From Pseudothermotoga thermarum DSM 5069 (lineage in GTDB: Bacteria > Thermotogota > Thermotogae > Thermotogales > DSM-5069), in NCBI RefSeq assembly GCF_000217815.1, contig NC_015707.1, positions 1,042,014 to 1,106,013 of the forward strand: a stretch of 64,000 nt of DNA. The letters are read 5' to 3'. A program made the position numbers and the translations under genes. The notes beneath the pieces are model-generated. The model ran no database searches. It worked only from the letters and a program-made list of their open reading frames with translations, and was not told the origin of the DNA. This document shows, piece after piece, positions 51,453-60,832 of this stretch; the first letter of the stretch is position 1, and each line of letters begins with the position of its first letter.

Positions 51453-52690
51453 ATGCGAAAACTCTTGATTATCGTGGTGTTAGCACTATCTCTGCTGGTG
51501 TTTGCTCAGGAGGTCTCAAGATCGGTGCCATTTTTCCATTGACCGGTCCAGCTGCAGCGACGGGGACAAAGATTAAATATGCCATTGAAGTTGCTCAGGA
51601 AATCATCAACGGAGTTTATCCGGATCTCGACGTACCACTTGCTAAGACATCAGGACTTCCAAATCTCGGCGGGGCAAAAGTGCAGTTTATTTTCGCAGAC
51701 CATCAAGCAAATCCAGAACTGGCAATGGCAGGAGCTGAGAGATTGATAACTAGGGAAAAAGTAGTTGCTTTAATTGGATGTTATCATTCTTCTTGTACAA
51801 AACCAGCGAGTCAAGTTGCTGAAAAATATGGTATACCCTTTGTGGCTGGTTCTTCAAGTTCTGCGGCATTAACCGAAAGAGGTTTGCAGTGGTTCTTCAG
51901 AATAGCTCCTCATGATGGGTTGGAAACCGATTTCTTCTTTGAATACCTTAGGTATTTGAACGGGAAATATAATGCGAATGTAAAACGTGTGGCAGTTGTC
52001 TATATAGACAACGAATATGGAGTTCACGCGGCACAGATGGTCAAGGAAAAGATAAAGAATTATCCGGAATTCACCTTGGTTGCCGATGTAAAATATCCAG
52101 TAAACGCCACAAACGTTGATATCGAGGTTCAGAAAGTGAAAGCTGCGAAACCAGATGCTGTTTTCCATGCTTCATATATAGGTGATATGACAATGTTTGC
52201 GAAGAAGTACAAAGAATTCAACGTTGCTCCAAAGGTTGTTCTGTCTTACTGTGGAGGTTATCATGATCCACAGTTTGTGATCAACCTTGGCAAAGACGCT
52301 GATTTCTTCTCTGGGGGAGCTGCAACTACACCTGTTCTCATGCCATTGTTGCCAGCCCTTGCAAAGATCAATGAAATGTACAAAGCAAAATCCGGCGTGG
52401 ATATCGACGGTCCGACTTTGGAAGACTTTGCCTCGGCTCTTGTAATAGCTGAAGCCATAAACTTAGCAGGCTCAACGGAACCCACGAAGATTCTCGAAGT
52501 ACTCAGAAACCACACATTTGAAGCTCCATATGTGCTCAGTGGTAAGATAAAGTTTGGACCAGATGGTCAGAACATTTACAACCCCAACGTCATGACGCAG
52601 ATAATCAACGGTGTCTACGAGGTTGTCTGGCCTGAGCGGTTCAGAACAAAGGAACCAGCCGTTCCAATGCCAGATTGGTCAAAGAGGTAA
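51453..52690 (+). pseudogene. LivJ-type branched-chain amino-acid binding protein, frameshifted
   Basis: Type 1 binding protein for leucine, isoleucine, valine or a similar ligand. ATG 51453, after GAGGGGG, opens a fine signal peptide (MRKLLIIVVLALSLLVFAQ), but this frame ends at TGA 51540. The mature protein (GLKIGAIFPLTGPAAATGTK onward to TAA 52690) lies in the -1 frame and has no start codon upstream of TTG 51539. The switch must fall at about 51508-51514, where one G seems lost from CAGGAGG(G)TCTC. The remaining 390 or so codons look intact, so the change is recent, or a sequencing error. Confidence 0.85.
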
Positions 52691-52719
52691 AAAATCGAGA
52701 TCTGTTGCTGAGAGTTTAT

Positions 52720-52740
52720 AAGGGGGACGTTGTCCCCCTT
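52720..52740 (+). terminator. Stem-loop after livJ
   Basis: AAGGGGGAC (52720-52728), loop GTT, GTCCCCCTT (52732-52740) followed by TTC. It lies 30 bases after the stop and 28 before livH. The stem is strong and the T-run short, so partial termination or RNA stabilisation is expected. Confidence 0.7.
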
Positions 52741-52768
52741 TTCAAAATTTTCAGAGAGAGGGGTGTTT

Positions 52769-53623
52769 ATGCTAGGACAACTGATTCTCACAGGTATCTT
52801 GATAGGATCAGTGTATTCTTTGGTTGCAGTTGGTCTTACTCTCGTATGGGGATTGATGGATATAATCAACTTCGCTCACGGCGACTTTATGATGATATCA
52901 ATGTACGTAGTTTTTTGGCTTTACAGTCTTTTTAATCTCGACCCTCTCGTTTCTTTACCTGTGGCAGCCGGTGTGGCAGCATTGCTTGGACTAGTAACCT
53001 ATCAGTTCGTGATCAAACGGGTTCTCAATGCTCCTGGTTTGATGCCGTTGCTCGCAACTTTTGGTTTAAGTCTGTTCATTAGGAATCTTGCACAGTTCCT
53101 ATGGAGCCCGAACTATCGTTTTGTTAGTCAGTCCTTAGTGAGTGACAAGAGATTTTTTGTCGGTAGCCTCGTAATAGGTCTGCCCCAACTGGTAGCTGCA
53201 CTTGGAAGTGTCACTATGACGTTACTAATTGCTTTGTTCATTAAAAAAACCAAAACAGGAAAAGCTATTCAAGCTACTGCTCAGAGTAGGGATATAGCCG
53301 AATTGATGGGTGTTAATACCCAAAGAATATACGCCATAACTTTTGCTTTATCCGGCGTTTGCGTCGGTGTTGCAGGCACATTTCTCTCGAATATCTTTCC
53401 TGTTTACCCGGAATCAGGTGCCATGTATGGGTTGCTGGCATTCGTTATTGTAGCGTTGGGTGGTTTTGGAAACATCTGGGGTGCCTTCTATGCAGGATTA
53501 TTGATAGGATTAACCGAGACTCTCGGCGGATTCTACTTAGGAACACAGTTCAAATATGCTCTTGCTTTCTTAATATATCTACTTGTTTTGCAGTTCAGAC
53601 CTAAGGGTCTATTTGGATGGTGA
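52769..53623 (+). CDS. livH: LivH-type permease
   Basis: About 284 residues with 8-9 membrane helices, BPD_transp_2 family. Family text: GQLILTGILIGSVYSLVAVGLTLVWGLMDIINFAHGDFMM, TAQSRDIAELMGVNTQRIYAITFALSGVCVGVAG and ALGGFGNIWGAFYAGLLIG. ATG 52769 is chosen for AGAGAGGGGTG just upstream; an in-frame ATG or GTG near 52730 would be inside the hairpin. It overlaps livM by 7 bases. Confidence 0.92.
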   Translation: MLGQLILTGILIGSVYSLVAVGLTLVWGLMDIINFAHGDFMMISMYVVFWLYSLFNLDPLVSLPVAAGVAALLGLVTYQFVIKRVLNAPGLMPLLATFGLSLFIRNLAQFLWSPNYRFVSQSLVSDKRFFVGSLVIGLPQLVAALGSVTMTLLIALFIKKTKTGKAIQATAQSRDIAELMGVNTQRIYAITFALSGVCVGVAGTFLSNIFPVYPESGAMYGLLAFVIVALGGFGNIWGAFYAGLLIGLTETLGGFYLGTQFKYALAFLIYLLVLQFRPKGLFGW

Positions 53624-54606
53624 TGATGCGTATGATGCAAAAATTCAGGCTACTTATGATTCTCATGATTTTGCTTTTCATACTTCCGCTTATTGTCAGA
53701 GAAGTTCATTTCCAACATACGATGATAATGCTTGTACTCTTCGCTGGGCTTGGCGAAGCCTGGAACATCATAACAGGTTTTGGAGGCCAGACCTCCTTCG
53801 GACATGCAGCGTTTTTTGGTATAGGAGCGTATACATCGACTGTTTTATTCCACAAATTCGGTATTTCTCCGTGGGTTGGAATGCTTCTAGGGGCTGTTGC
53901 AGCGACTGTAGTAGCTGTTCTTGTGAGTTATCCTTGTTTTAGGCTAAAAGGGCATTATTTTGCAATAGCAACGCTAGCGGTTGCAGAGATCATCAAGCAA
54001 TTGTTCATCAGCTGGGATTATGTTGAAGGCGCTACAGGAATATCTATTCCCGTTGTAAAGGATAGTTTCGTTGCTATGCAATTTCATCAATCAAAGATCC
54101 CATACTTCGTAATAGCTTATCTTTTATTCCTTATTTCTACAATCGTTGCAATCGTAATTGAGCAAAACAAGATGGGATATTATTTGAAAGCTCTTAGAGA
54201 AAGCCATGAAGCAGCTGAGGCGCTTGGTATAAATACCACCAATTATAAACTTTCAGCAATGGCAATAAGCGCAGCATTAACTGCTGTCATGGGAACAGTC
54301 TATGCTCAGTATATCCTGTACATCGACCCTTTTATGGTTTTTGGACTTGATATTTCGATGAAAATAGTACTTTTAACTGTCCTTGGTGGAATTGGAAATA
54401 TATATGGTCCGATAATCGGTGCCAGTATATTGATACCACTTTCTGAGTATACTCGTGTAAGCTTGGGAGGCACAGGAAAAGGTATAGACTTGATGATTTA
54501 CGGTGTACTGATAGTGCTTATCGTATGTTTTGAACCAAAGGGAATAATAGGAATCGTTAGGACTTTTAGAAGAAGGAGTGTCAGCTATGGCAAGACCGCT
54601 GCTTGA
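53617..54606 (+). CDS. livM: LivM-type permease
   Basis: A 329-residue partner permease: LFAGLGEAWNIITGFGGQTSFGHAAFFGIGAYTS, YPCFRLKGHYFAIATLAVAEI, KALRESHEAAEALGINTTNYKLSAMAISAALTAVMG and TVLGGIGNIYGPIIGASILIPL. Several close starts are possible (53617, 53620, 53623, 53626). Its end overlaps livG by 20 bases. Confidence 0.92.
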   Translation: MVMMRMMQKFRLLMILMILLFILPLIVREVHFQHTMIMLVLFAGLGEAWNIITGFGGQTSFGHAAFFGIGAYTSTVLFHKFGISPWVGMLLGAVAATVVAVLVSYPCFRLKGHYFAIATLAVAEIIKQLFISWDYVEGATGISIPVVKDSFVAMQFHQSKIPYFVIAYLLFLISTIVAIVIEQNKMGYYLKALRESHEAAEALGINTTNYKLSAMAISAALTAVMGTVYAQYILYIDPFMVFGLDISMKIVLLTVLGGIGNIYGPIIGASILIPLSEYTRVSLGGTGKGIDLMIYGVLIVLIVCFEPKGIIGIVRTFRRRSVSYGKTAA

Positions 54607-55342
54607 AGTAAATGGTATCACGATGAAATTCGGAAGCCTTGTCGCAAACGACAACGTTTCCTTTGTAGTTAACGAAGGAGAAATAGTCAGTTTAATCGGT
54701 CCAAACGGTGCAGGAAAGACCACACTTTTTAACTGTATAAGTGGTTTTTACAAGCCTTTTTCTGGAAAAGTGTTGTTTGATGGCAAGGATATCACAGGTA
54801 AAAAACCACATCAAATAGCAAAGATTGGTTTGACAAGGACCTTTCAAATAGTCAAACCACTTCTTGATATGACGGTTTTCGATAATGTGCTTACTGGTGC
54901 TTTTTTGAGAGCAAAGACCAGAAAAGAGGCAGAAAAAATAGCAAACGAAGTTCTCGAATTAACGCACCTTTACGATAAAAGATTTATGCTTGCGGCAAAC
55001 CTAACGATAGCCGATAAAAAGAGGTTGGAAATAGCGCGCGTCTTGGCAACACAACCACGAATGATAATGCTCGACGAAGCTATGGCAGGTTTGAACCAAA
55101 CGGAGATAAAAGAAGCTGTGGAACTGTGTCTTAAGCTCAATCAACAAGGAATCACATTGCTTATCGTAGAACACATCATGGAAGCGATTATGCCTATTTC
55201 AAACAGAATAGTTGTCCTTAATGCTGGTAAAAAGATAGCAGAAGGTTCTCCAGAGGAAATTGCAAACAACGAAGAGGTTATAAAAGCCTACTTGGGGGAG
55301 AGATACCATGCTAAGAGTAAAGAATCTAACCGTCGGGTATAA
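54587..55342 (+). CDS. livG: LivG-type ATPase
   Basis: About 251 residues: Walker A GPNGAGKTT, Q-loop TFQIVKPLL, Walker B RMIMLDEAMAGL, switch IVEHIM. The signature region reads LTIADKKRLEIARVLA, where the usual LSGGQ-type LSYGxQR is replaced by IADKKRLE, an unusual feature. ATG 54587 lies 8 bases after AAGGAG; GTG 54578 is too close. It overlaps livF by 35 bases. Confidence 0.9.
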   Translation: MARPLLEVNGITMKFGSLVANDNVSFVVNEGEIVSLIGPNGAGKTTLFNCISGFYKPFSGKVLFDGKDITGKKPHQIAKIGLTRTFQIVKPLLDMTVFDNVLTGAFLRAKTRKEAEKIANEVLELTHLYDKRFMLAANLTIADKKRLEIARVLATQPRMIMLDEAMAGLNQTEIKEAVELCLKLNQQGITLLIVEHIMEAIMPISNRIVVLNAGKKIAEGSPEEIANNEEVIKAYLGERYHAKSKESNRRV

Positions 55343-56012
55343 CAGCGTACCAGTTGTTTTTGATGTTTCAATTGAGGTTAAAGAAGGCGAATTTGTTGCA
55401 ATCATAGGCTCAAATGGTGCTGGAAAATCAACCATTTTGAAAACAATAGCGGGTTTGTTAAAACCGATGTCAGGTGAAATTGAATTTTTGGGCAAGAAGA
55501 TACACACTCTTCCAGCACATGAAATAGTCAAGCTTGGTATCGCTATGGTCCCAGAAGGAAGACATGTTTTCGGAAAAATGAGTGTGTTGGACAATCTCCT
55601 CATGGGAGCTTACACGATAAAAGATAAAGAGAGAATAAAGCAAAATATTGAAAAAATGTTTGAGATTTTTCCAATCCTCAAAGAAAGACAAAATCAAAAG
55701 GCTGAGACACTTTCCGGTGGAGAGCAACAAATGCTTGCCATCGCTCGTGCTTTGATGGCTGAACCAAAACTTTTGCTCGTAGATGAAATGTCTCTTGGCT
55801 TGATGCCCTTGATGGTTGAAAAAGTTTTTGACATCATGATAAAGGTCAAGAGTACAGGGATATCTATTCTTATGGTTGAGCAAAGAGTTCAAGAATCGCT
55901 TGAAATAGCAGATAGAGCCTATGTTCTTCAAACAGGTAGAATTGTAGCAGAAGGAGAAGCAAGAAAACTGTTGGAAAGCGATTTGATAAAACGAGCTTAT
56001 TTGGGAATGTAG
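55308..56012 (+). CDS. livF: LivF-type ATPase
   Basis: A 234-residue ATPase: Walker A GSNGAGKST, signature LSGGEQQMLAIARALM, Walker B LLVDEMSLGLMPL, and MVEQRVQESLEIADRAYVLQTGRIV at the end. It completes the livJHMGF set. ATG 55308 lies inside the livG end. It is followed by a 40-base gap to gnd. Confidence 0.93.
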   Translation: MLRVKNLTVGYNSVPVVFDVSIEVKEGEFVAIIGSNGAGKSTILKTIAGLLKPMSGEIEFLGKKIHTLPAHEIVKLGIAMVPEGRHVFGKMSVLDNLLMGAYTIKDKERIKQNIEKMFEIFPILKERQNQKAETLSGGEQQMLAIARALMAEPKLLLVDEMSLGLMPLMVEKVFDIMIKVKSTGISILMVEQRVQESLEIADRAYVLQTGRIVAEGEARKLLESDLIKRAYLGM

Positions 56013-56052
56013 ATGTGATAAAATATTTTCACAGCAAAGGAGGTGCAAAAAA

Positions 56053-57459
56053 TTGAAAGCACAAATTGGGGTCGTAGGTTTAGCCGTTATGGGACAAAAT
56101 CTTGCTCTAAACATTGCTAGGAAAGGTTATATTGTAGCAGTTTATAACAGAACTTCGGAAAGAACAAAAAACTTTGTAGAACAAAGAGTCAAAGGTGAGA
56201 AAATTGTTGCTGCATATGATCTAAAGAGCTTTGTGGAATCGTTAGAAAGACCAAGGAAAATTATTTTGATGGTTAAAGCCGGTTCTCCTGTTGATGAAAT
56301 GATCGATGAACTTTTACCTTATCTTCAAGAGGGAGATCTTTTGATCGATGCTGGAAATTCTCATTACGAAGATACGAACAGAAGACTTGAAAGACTCTCA
56401 AAGATGGGAATATTGTTCCTTGGAACAGGAGTATCAGGTGGAGAATACGGAGCTTTGCATGGTCCATCCATAATGCCAGGAGGAACAAAAGAAGCTTACA
56501 AATTGGTTGAAGAAATTTTTTTGAAAATTGCTGCAAAGACGGAAGATGGTCCATGCTGCACGTACGTCGGAGATTATTCAGCAGGTCATTTTGTTAAAAT
56601 GGTTCACAATGGCATTGAGTACGCAATAATGCAAGCCATAGCAGAAGTTTACGATATCATGAGAAAAGTGCTTGGCTTGCAACCAAAGGAAATAGGAGAG
56701 ATTTTCAAAAAGTGGAATGAAGGCGAACTGTCATCGTTCCTTGTCGAAATAACCTACAAGATAATGGAGAAAATCGATGAAGAAACAGGAAAACCAATGG
56801 TTGATGTGATACTCGATAAAGCAGAACAAAAAGGCACTGGAAAATGGACGGTTGAAGCTGCTTTGGATTTAGGAGTACCAACTCCTTCTTTAAACCTTGC
56901 AGTTGTTGCAAGGGTTCTTTCACACTTCAAACAACAAAGAATGGAATTGTCAAAGCTCTATTGGCAAAAGCCAATTGTTAAAGCAGATAAGAATTTGATC
57001 GAATATCTTGAAAAAGCTTTGAGCCTGGCAATGTTTCTTGCATACTCACAAGGGCTTTGGTTGATAAGCGAAGCTTCAAAAGCTTTCAACTATGGAGTAA
57101 ACCTGCTGGAAATTCTTAGAATTTGGAAAGGCGGTTGCATAATCAGAGCAAAAATGATTGATTTTTTGAGAGAAATATTGAAAGAGAATCCTTCCAACGT
57201 GAACTTGCTTGAAAGCCAAAAAACGGTGGAATATCTAAAGCCAAGGATTGAACCTACGTTGAAGGTTTGCCAAATCGCAAGGGAAGCTCAAATACCAACA
57301 CCCGTTTTGAATTCTTCTCTTGATTATTTGTTCTCGATGAAAGAAGCAAACTTACCGGCAAATCTGATTCAAGCTCAAAGAGACTTCTTCGGTGCCCACA
57401 CATTCGAAAGAATTGATAAACCTGGTATCTACCATATAGAATGGCAACCTCTTGAATAA
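56053..57459 (+). CDS. gnd: 6-phosphogluconate dehydrogenase, decarboxylating
   Basis: Oxidises 6-phosphogluconate to ribulose-5-phosphate and CO2, giving NAD(P)H. The 468-residue long form: cofactor motif GLAVMGQNLALNIARKGY, substrate block GTGVSGGEYGALHGPSIMPGG, catalytic region HFVKMVHNGIEYAIMQ and KGTGKWTVEAALDLGVPTP. TTG 56053 follows AAAGGAGGTGCAAAAAA. It lies on the plus strand after the liv operon and may be read from it. A strong terminator follows. Confidence 0.96.
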   Translation: MKAQIGVVGLAVMGQNLALNIARKGYIVAVYNRTSERTKNFVEQRVKGEKIVAAYDLKSFVESLERPRKIILMVKAGSPVDEMIDELLPYLQEGDLLIDAGNSHYEDTNRRLERLSKMGILFLGTGVSGGEYGALHGPSIMPGGTKEAYKLVEEIFLKIAAKTEDGPCCTYVGDYSAGHFVKMVHNGIEYAIMQAIAEVYDIMRKVLGLQPKEIGEIFKKWNEGELSSFLVEITYKIMEKIDEETGKPMVDVILDKAEQKGTGKWTVEAALDLGVPTPSLNLAVVARVLSHFKQQRMELSKLYWQKPIVKADKNLIEYLEKALSLAMFLAYSQGLWLISEASKAFNYGVNLLEILRIWKGGCIIRAKMIDFLREILKENPSNVNLLESQKTVEYLKPRIEPTLKVCQIAREAQIPTPVLNSSLDYLFSMKEANLPANLIQAQRDFFGAHTFERIDKPGIYHIEWQPLE

Positions 57460-57487
57460 AAAAGGCGGGTTTTTCACCCGCCTTTTT
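57459..57487. terminator. Bidirectional terminator between gnd and araB
   Basis: AAAAAGGCGGGT (57459-57470), loop TTTTC, ACCCGCCTTTTT (57476-57487): a perfect 12-bp stem with U-runs on both strands. It ends gnd and the arabinose operon, which meet here. Confidence 0.9.
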
Positions 57488-59006
57488 ATAACTTTGGCAT
57501 GAGATGTTTAACCGATTCATACAACTCTTTGAATATCTCATAGTATTTGTCGTAAATCTGTTTGTTTTGAGGATCTGGTTCGACAACTTCTTTGTATCTG
57601 ACCCATTCTTTTATCCTTTCAGGTCTGTCTATAACGCCCACTCCAAGTCCTGCCAAGAATGCATCTCCAAACGGTGCCTCAACAAGGCTAGCAACTTGTC
57701 TCATCTTAAAGCCGGTGACATCCGCAAAAATTTTGACCCAAACATTTGACTTTGAAACTCCTCCAACAATCCAGCATTCGTCGCTCAACTTCAAGCCGGC
57801 TTTCATACCCTCTTCCATGTTGTGCCTCAGCGCGTAAGCTGCACCTTCCATCAATGCTCTATAAATGTGTGCCCTTTTGTGGTAAAGTGTTACACCAAAG
57901 ATGACGCCTTTTGCAAACGGATCCCATATTGGAGATCTTTCGCCCATAAAGTAAGGCAAAACCACTATGCCTTCACTTCCTGCTGGAATATTTGCAACTT
58001 CCTTGTCGAACAGTTGGTAAGGTGAAATACCCGTTCTTTCTCCAACGACGGTTTCAGTTTCTCCAAACTGTTCTTTAAACCATCTTGCCAAAGCCCCAGT
58101 TGTTGCTGAACCACCGAATGTGTAGATTCTTTCGGTGTCGTAAACTACATAAGGATAGCTCACCAGACCAAACGGAAGCTTCTCACCCTTGTGAACCGTT
58201 CCCCAGCAGGTAGATGTGCCAACCATTGCAACATGTTCACCTTCTTCGAGTGCACCTGCAGAAAGCTGGGCAACCGGAGCATCAATGCCACCAGCAACTA
58301 TCGGTGTTCCTTCAAGTAAACCGCACAGTTGAGCAGCCTCTTTCTTCACTTTGCCAACTACATCTGAAGATTTGACTATTCTTTCTGGTAAGTATTCCTT
58401 CGGTATTCCCAAAGCTTTGCACATTTCATCAGACCAAGTTAGCTTTTTCAGATCAAACACTCCACCCAAGTTTCCAGCCGAGGAATAGTCGGTAACTATT
58501 TCACCGGTTAAAAGGTATATCACGTAATCTTTTGGGGAAATGAACTTGTAGATCTTTTTCCATATCTCTGGTTCGTTGTTTCTGATCCACATGATCTTTG
58601 TAAAGCCAAAATAGGAATCCACGTAGTTACCGGTGATGCCAAATATCATATCCTTTGGAATGTTCTTCTTGACCCATTCTGTTTCTTCAACTGCCCTTCT
58701 GTCCATCCATATCAAGCAAGGTCTTAAGGGATTCATATCTTTGTCAACGGGTACCCCTGACCCTCCGTAAAGACCACTTATCGCCAAACCAGCTATTTGA
58801 TTTTTCGGAACGTTTGATTTTTCAACCACTTCTTTGACCGTTTCAAAAACAGCTTTTGCCCAAGTATCTGGCCACTGCTCCGCCCAATTGGGCCGTGGTG
58901 TTATTACCTGATACTCCCTGCTTGCTTCGGCAATCACATTGCCTTTTTCGTCCACAAGAACAGTTTTAGTACCTTGTGTGCCTATATCGCTCCCAAGTAA
59001 GTACAT
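57486..59006 (-). CDS. araB: AraB-type FGGY kinase (L-ribulokinase candidate)
   Basis: A 506-residue FGGY kinase. N-terminal LGSDIGTQGTKTVLVDEKGN and the C-terminal ATP part GEHVAMVGTSTCWGTVHKG, FGGSATTGALARWF and ECWIVGGVSKSNVWVKIFADVTG. It lies in a cluster with araD and an arabinofuranosidase, so L-ribulose is the likely substrate; by sequence alone it could be a xylulokinase-like enzyme. ATG 59006, 9 bases after AGGAGG, gives MYLLGSDIG; the longer frame has no support. Confidence 0.82.
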   Translation of the reverse strand: MYLLGSDIGTQGTKTVLVDEKGNVIAEASREYQVITPRPNWAEQWPDTWAKAVFETVKEVVEKSNVPKNQIAGLAISGLYGGSGVPVDKDMNPLRPCLIWMDRRAVEETEWVKKNIPKDMIFGITGNYVDSYFGFTKIMWIRNNEPEIWKKIYKFISPKDYVIYLLTGEIVTDYSSAGNLGGVFDLKKLTWSDEMCKALGIPKEYLPERIVKSSDVVGKVKKEAAQLCGLLEGTPIVAGGIDAPVAQLSAGALEEGEHVAMVGTSTCWGTVHKGEKLPFGLVSYPYVVYDTERIYTFGGSATTGALARWFKEQFGETETVVGERTGISPYQLFDKEVANIPAGSEGIVVLPYFMGERSPIWDPFAKGVIFGVTLYHKRAHIYRALMEGAAYALRHNMEEGMKAGLKLSDECWIVGGVSKSNVWVKIFADVTGFKMRQVASLVEAPFGDAFLAGLGVGVIDRPERIKEWVRYKEVVEPDPQNKQIYDKYYEIFKELYESVKHLMPKL

Positions 59007-59031
59007 GCTTTTACACCTCCTGCGCTTTCGT

Positions 59032-59880
59032 TCATTTGATAGCTCCAAGAGTCAAACCTCTTATCAAGAACCTTTGTGTAATCAAAGCGAATATCACTAC
59101 AGGCAACATTGTCACCAAACCCGCAGCCGATAGTGGTCCCCACGCCACTCTCCAACCAGTTATGTATCTTCCAAGATACACAGGCAAAGTTTGAGCAGAA
59201 GCGTTACTTGTTAAAACCAACGCTAAAAGGAATTCTCCCCAGCTTTGTATGAACGAAAGAATGGCTGCCGCCGCCAGGCCAGGGGCACTGAGTGGCAAAA
59301 CAACGTAAATGAAAGTTTTTGTTGCTGATGCGCCATCTATGTAAGCAGCTTCTTCTATTTCCTGAGGTATTTCGTTGAAGAATGATATCAACAACCATAT
59401 TGACAAAGCAGTAGTTGGAACAAGGTATGGCAATATTAAGGCAAACCATGTGTTGAGCAATTTAATCCTTGTGAATATCACATACAGTGGAATTGCGCTG
59501 GCTATAGGTGGTAAGAATCTCATGGATATGAACCATCCGACCAAACCGGTTCCACCTATTTTAGTTCGCGATATTGAGTAAGCTGCCAAAGCTGCTATGA
59601 ATGTTGAGACTATAGAAGTAGTTGTTGCAACTACAATGCTGTTTCTCAAGAACGGTTTGATACCAGCAATCGATGTAGTTGTGGTACCAAAGGTTGTGGA
59701 TCCCGTGCCAAGGAAATTTGACAAAGTCCACTTCGTTGGCCAAAAAGTGGGCGGCAAAGTAAACCATTCAGCTTCCGGTTTAAAAGCGGTTATGACAATC
59801 CAATAAATTGGGAAAAGAAAGAACACAAGAACAATCGTAGTTATTGCAAATTTGATTGTTATCGTTATTTTTCTTTTCAT
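59032..59880 (-). CDS. ABC sugar importer permease (MalG type)
   Basis: A 282-residue permease with six helices and the EAA loop EIEEAAYIDGASATKTFIYVVLPLSAPG. CUT1 class, for oligosaccharides or arabinose. ATG 59880 overlaps the stop of its partner. No ATPase gene is in the cluster. Confidence 0.9.
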   Translation of the reverse strand: MKRKITITIKFAITTIVLVFFLFPIYWIVITAFKPEAEWFTLPPTFWPTKWTLSNFLGTGSTTFGTTTTSIAGIKPFLRNSIVVATTTSIVSTFIAALAAYSISRTKIGGTGLVGWFISMRFLPPIASAIPLYVIFTRIKLLNTWFALILPYLVPTTALSIWLLISFFNEIPQEIEEAAYIDGASATKTFIYVVLPLSAPGLAAAAILSFIQSWGEFLLALVLTSNASAQTLPVYLGRYITGWRVAWGPLSAAGLVTMLPVVIFALITQRFLIRGLTLGAIK

Positions 59881-60773
59881 ATTCTCCTCTCCCTTTCAAG
59901 CCCAAGTTCTTTACCTATGTTGAGTATCCTTATCAACATGTTGACGAGAACCATCGAGACTATCACCAAGATGACGCAAAGTGCAGAGCCGTATCCAATG
60001 TTCCAACCATATGACACAGTTACTTTGTAGGCGTAAAAGCTCCAAGTAGAAGTTGCCGTTCCAGGCCCACCGAAGGTTGTCATGTATACGATATCAAATG
60101 TTTTCAACACATCTATAACCCTAAGTAAGAGTGTCACATATACGATTGGCCTAAGCAAAGGAAATTCGATGTATCTAAACAGTTTCCAACCGCTTGCGCC
60201 ATCAACCTTTCCAGCATCTAAAAGATCTTTGGGTAAAGACTGCATAGCCGCGTATAATATTAGAAAAACAAAAGGTGTCCACTGCCAAATTTCAACGATC
60301 ATTACAGCTACTTTGGCGCTAGTTGCTTTTCCAAACCATTCAATTTTTTGAAATCCTAACAGACTAAGAAAATAATTCACAGGTCCAAAAATGTAGTTGA
60401 ATAACATTTTCCAAGCAAAACCTCCAACTGCGGCTGGTACCATCATTGGCAATAAAAACAAGGATCTAATTACTTTCTCGCCAATTAATCCACGTATCAA
60501 ATAAGCTAATCCCAAACCTGCTAACATTTCTATAGGTACAGCAATCAAAAGTAATAAACCAGTATATTCGATTGAAGAAATAGCTAATGGATCGCGGAAA
60601 ATGTCAGCATAATTTCTCAAACCTATAAATTTTCCAGTATTTGGTTTGGAAAGATCTAAGTCTGTGAAAGATGAATAAAGCATATACACAAAAGGATAAA
60701 TAGTCATAACAAGAAAAAGAACTATCGCAGGTAGCACCAGGGTCAAAGCAATTTTTCTGTTTAACATCAGCAT
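59877..60773 (-). CDS. ABC sugar importer permease (MalF type)
   Basis: A 298-residue permease, six helices, with DLLDAGKVDGASGWKLFRYIEFPLLRP as the EAA loop and FVYMLYSSFTDLDLSKP near the N-terminus. ATG 60773 is 7 bases after GAGGTGG. It lies 60 bases after the binding-protein gene, with a hairpin between. Confidence 0.9.
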   Translation of the reverse strand: MLMLNRKIALTLVLPAIVLFLVMTIYPFVYMLYSSFTDLDLSKPNTGKFIGLRNYADIFRDPLAISSIEYTGLLLLIAVPIEMLAGLGLAYLIRGLIGEKVIRSLFLLPMMVPAAVGGFAWKMLFNYIFGPVNYFLSLLGFQKIEWFGKATSAKVAVMIVEIWQWTPFVFLILYAAMQSLPKDLLDAGKVDGASGWKLFRYIEFPLLRPIVYVTLLLRVIDVLKTFDIVYMTTFGGPGTATSTWSFYAYKVTVSYGWNIGYGSALCVILVIVSMVLVNMLIRILNIGKELGLERERRI

Positions 60774-60793
60774 AGGATATCCACCTCAAATAT

Positions 60794-60822
60794 GAACGGG
60801 AGAGCTTGGCGCCCTCCCGTTC
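60794..60822 (-). terminator. Stem-loop after the arabinose binding-protein gene
   Basis: GAACGGGAG (60794-60802) pairs with CTCCCGTTC (60814-60822). On the minus strand it begins 11 bases after the binding-protein stop and precedes the MalF-type gene. There is no U-run, so readthrough to the permeases is expected. Confidence 0.65.
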
Positions 60823-60832
60823 AATTTTTAAA

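Noticed and set aside
51508-51542. Programmed -1 frameshift in livJ: SD-like AGGAGG followed by A-TTT-TTC and a stop
   Set aside because: A slip at 51531-51536 would restore the mature frame, but the conserved first strand GLKIGAIF is encoded in the -1 frame upstream of that site. Recoding there would destroy it, so an indel near 51512 explains the data better.
55470-56114. Antisense frame of about 214 codons over livF and the start of gnd
   Set aside because: Composition is unlike the other proteins, and both plus-strand genes are well supported.
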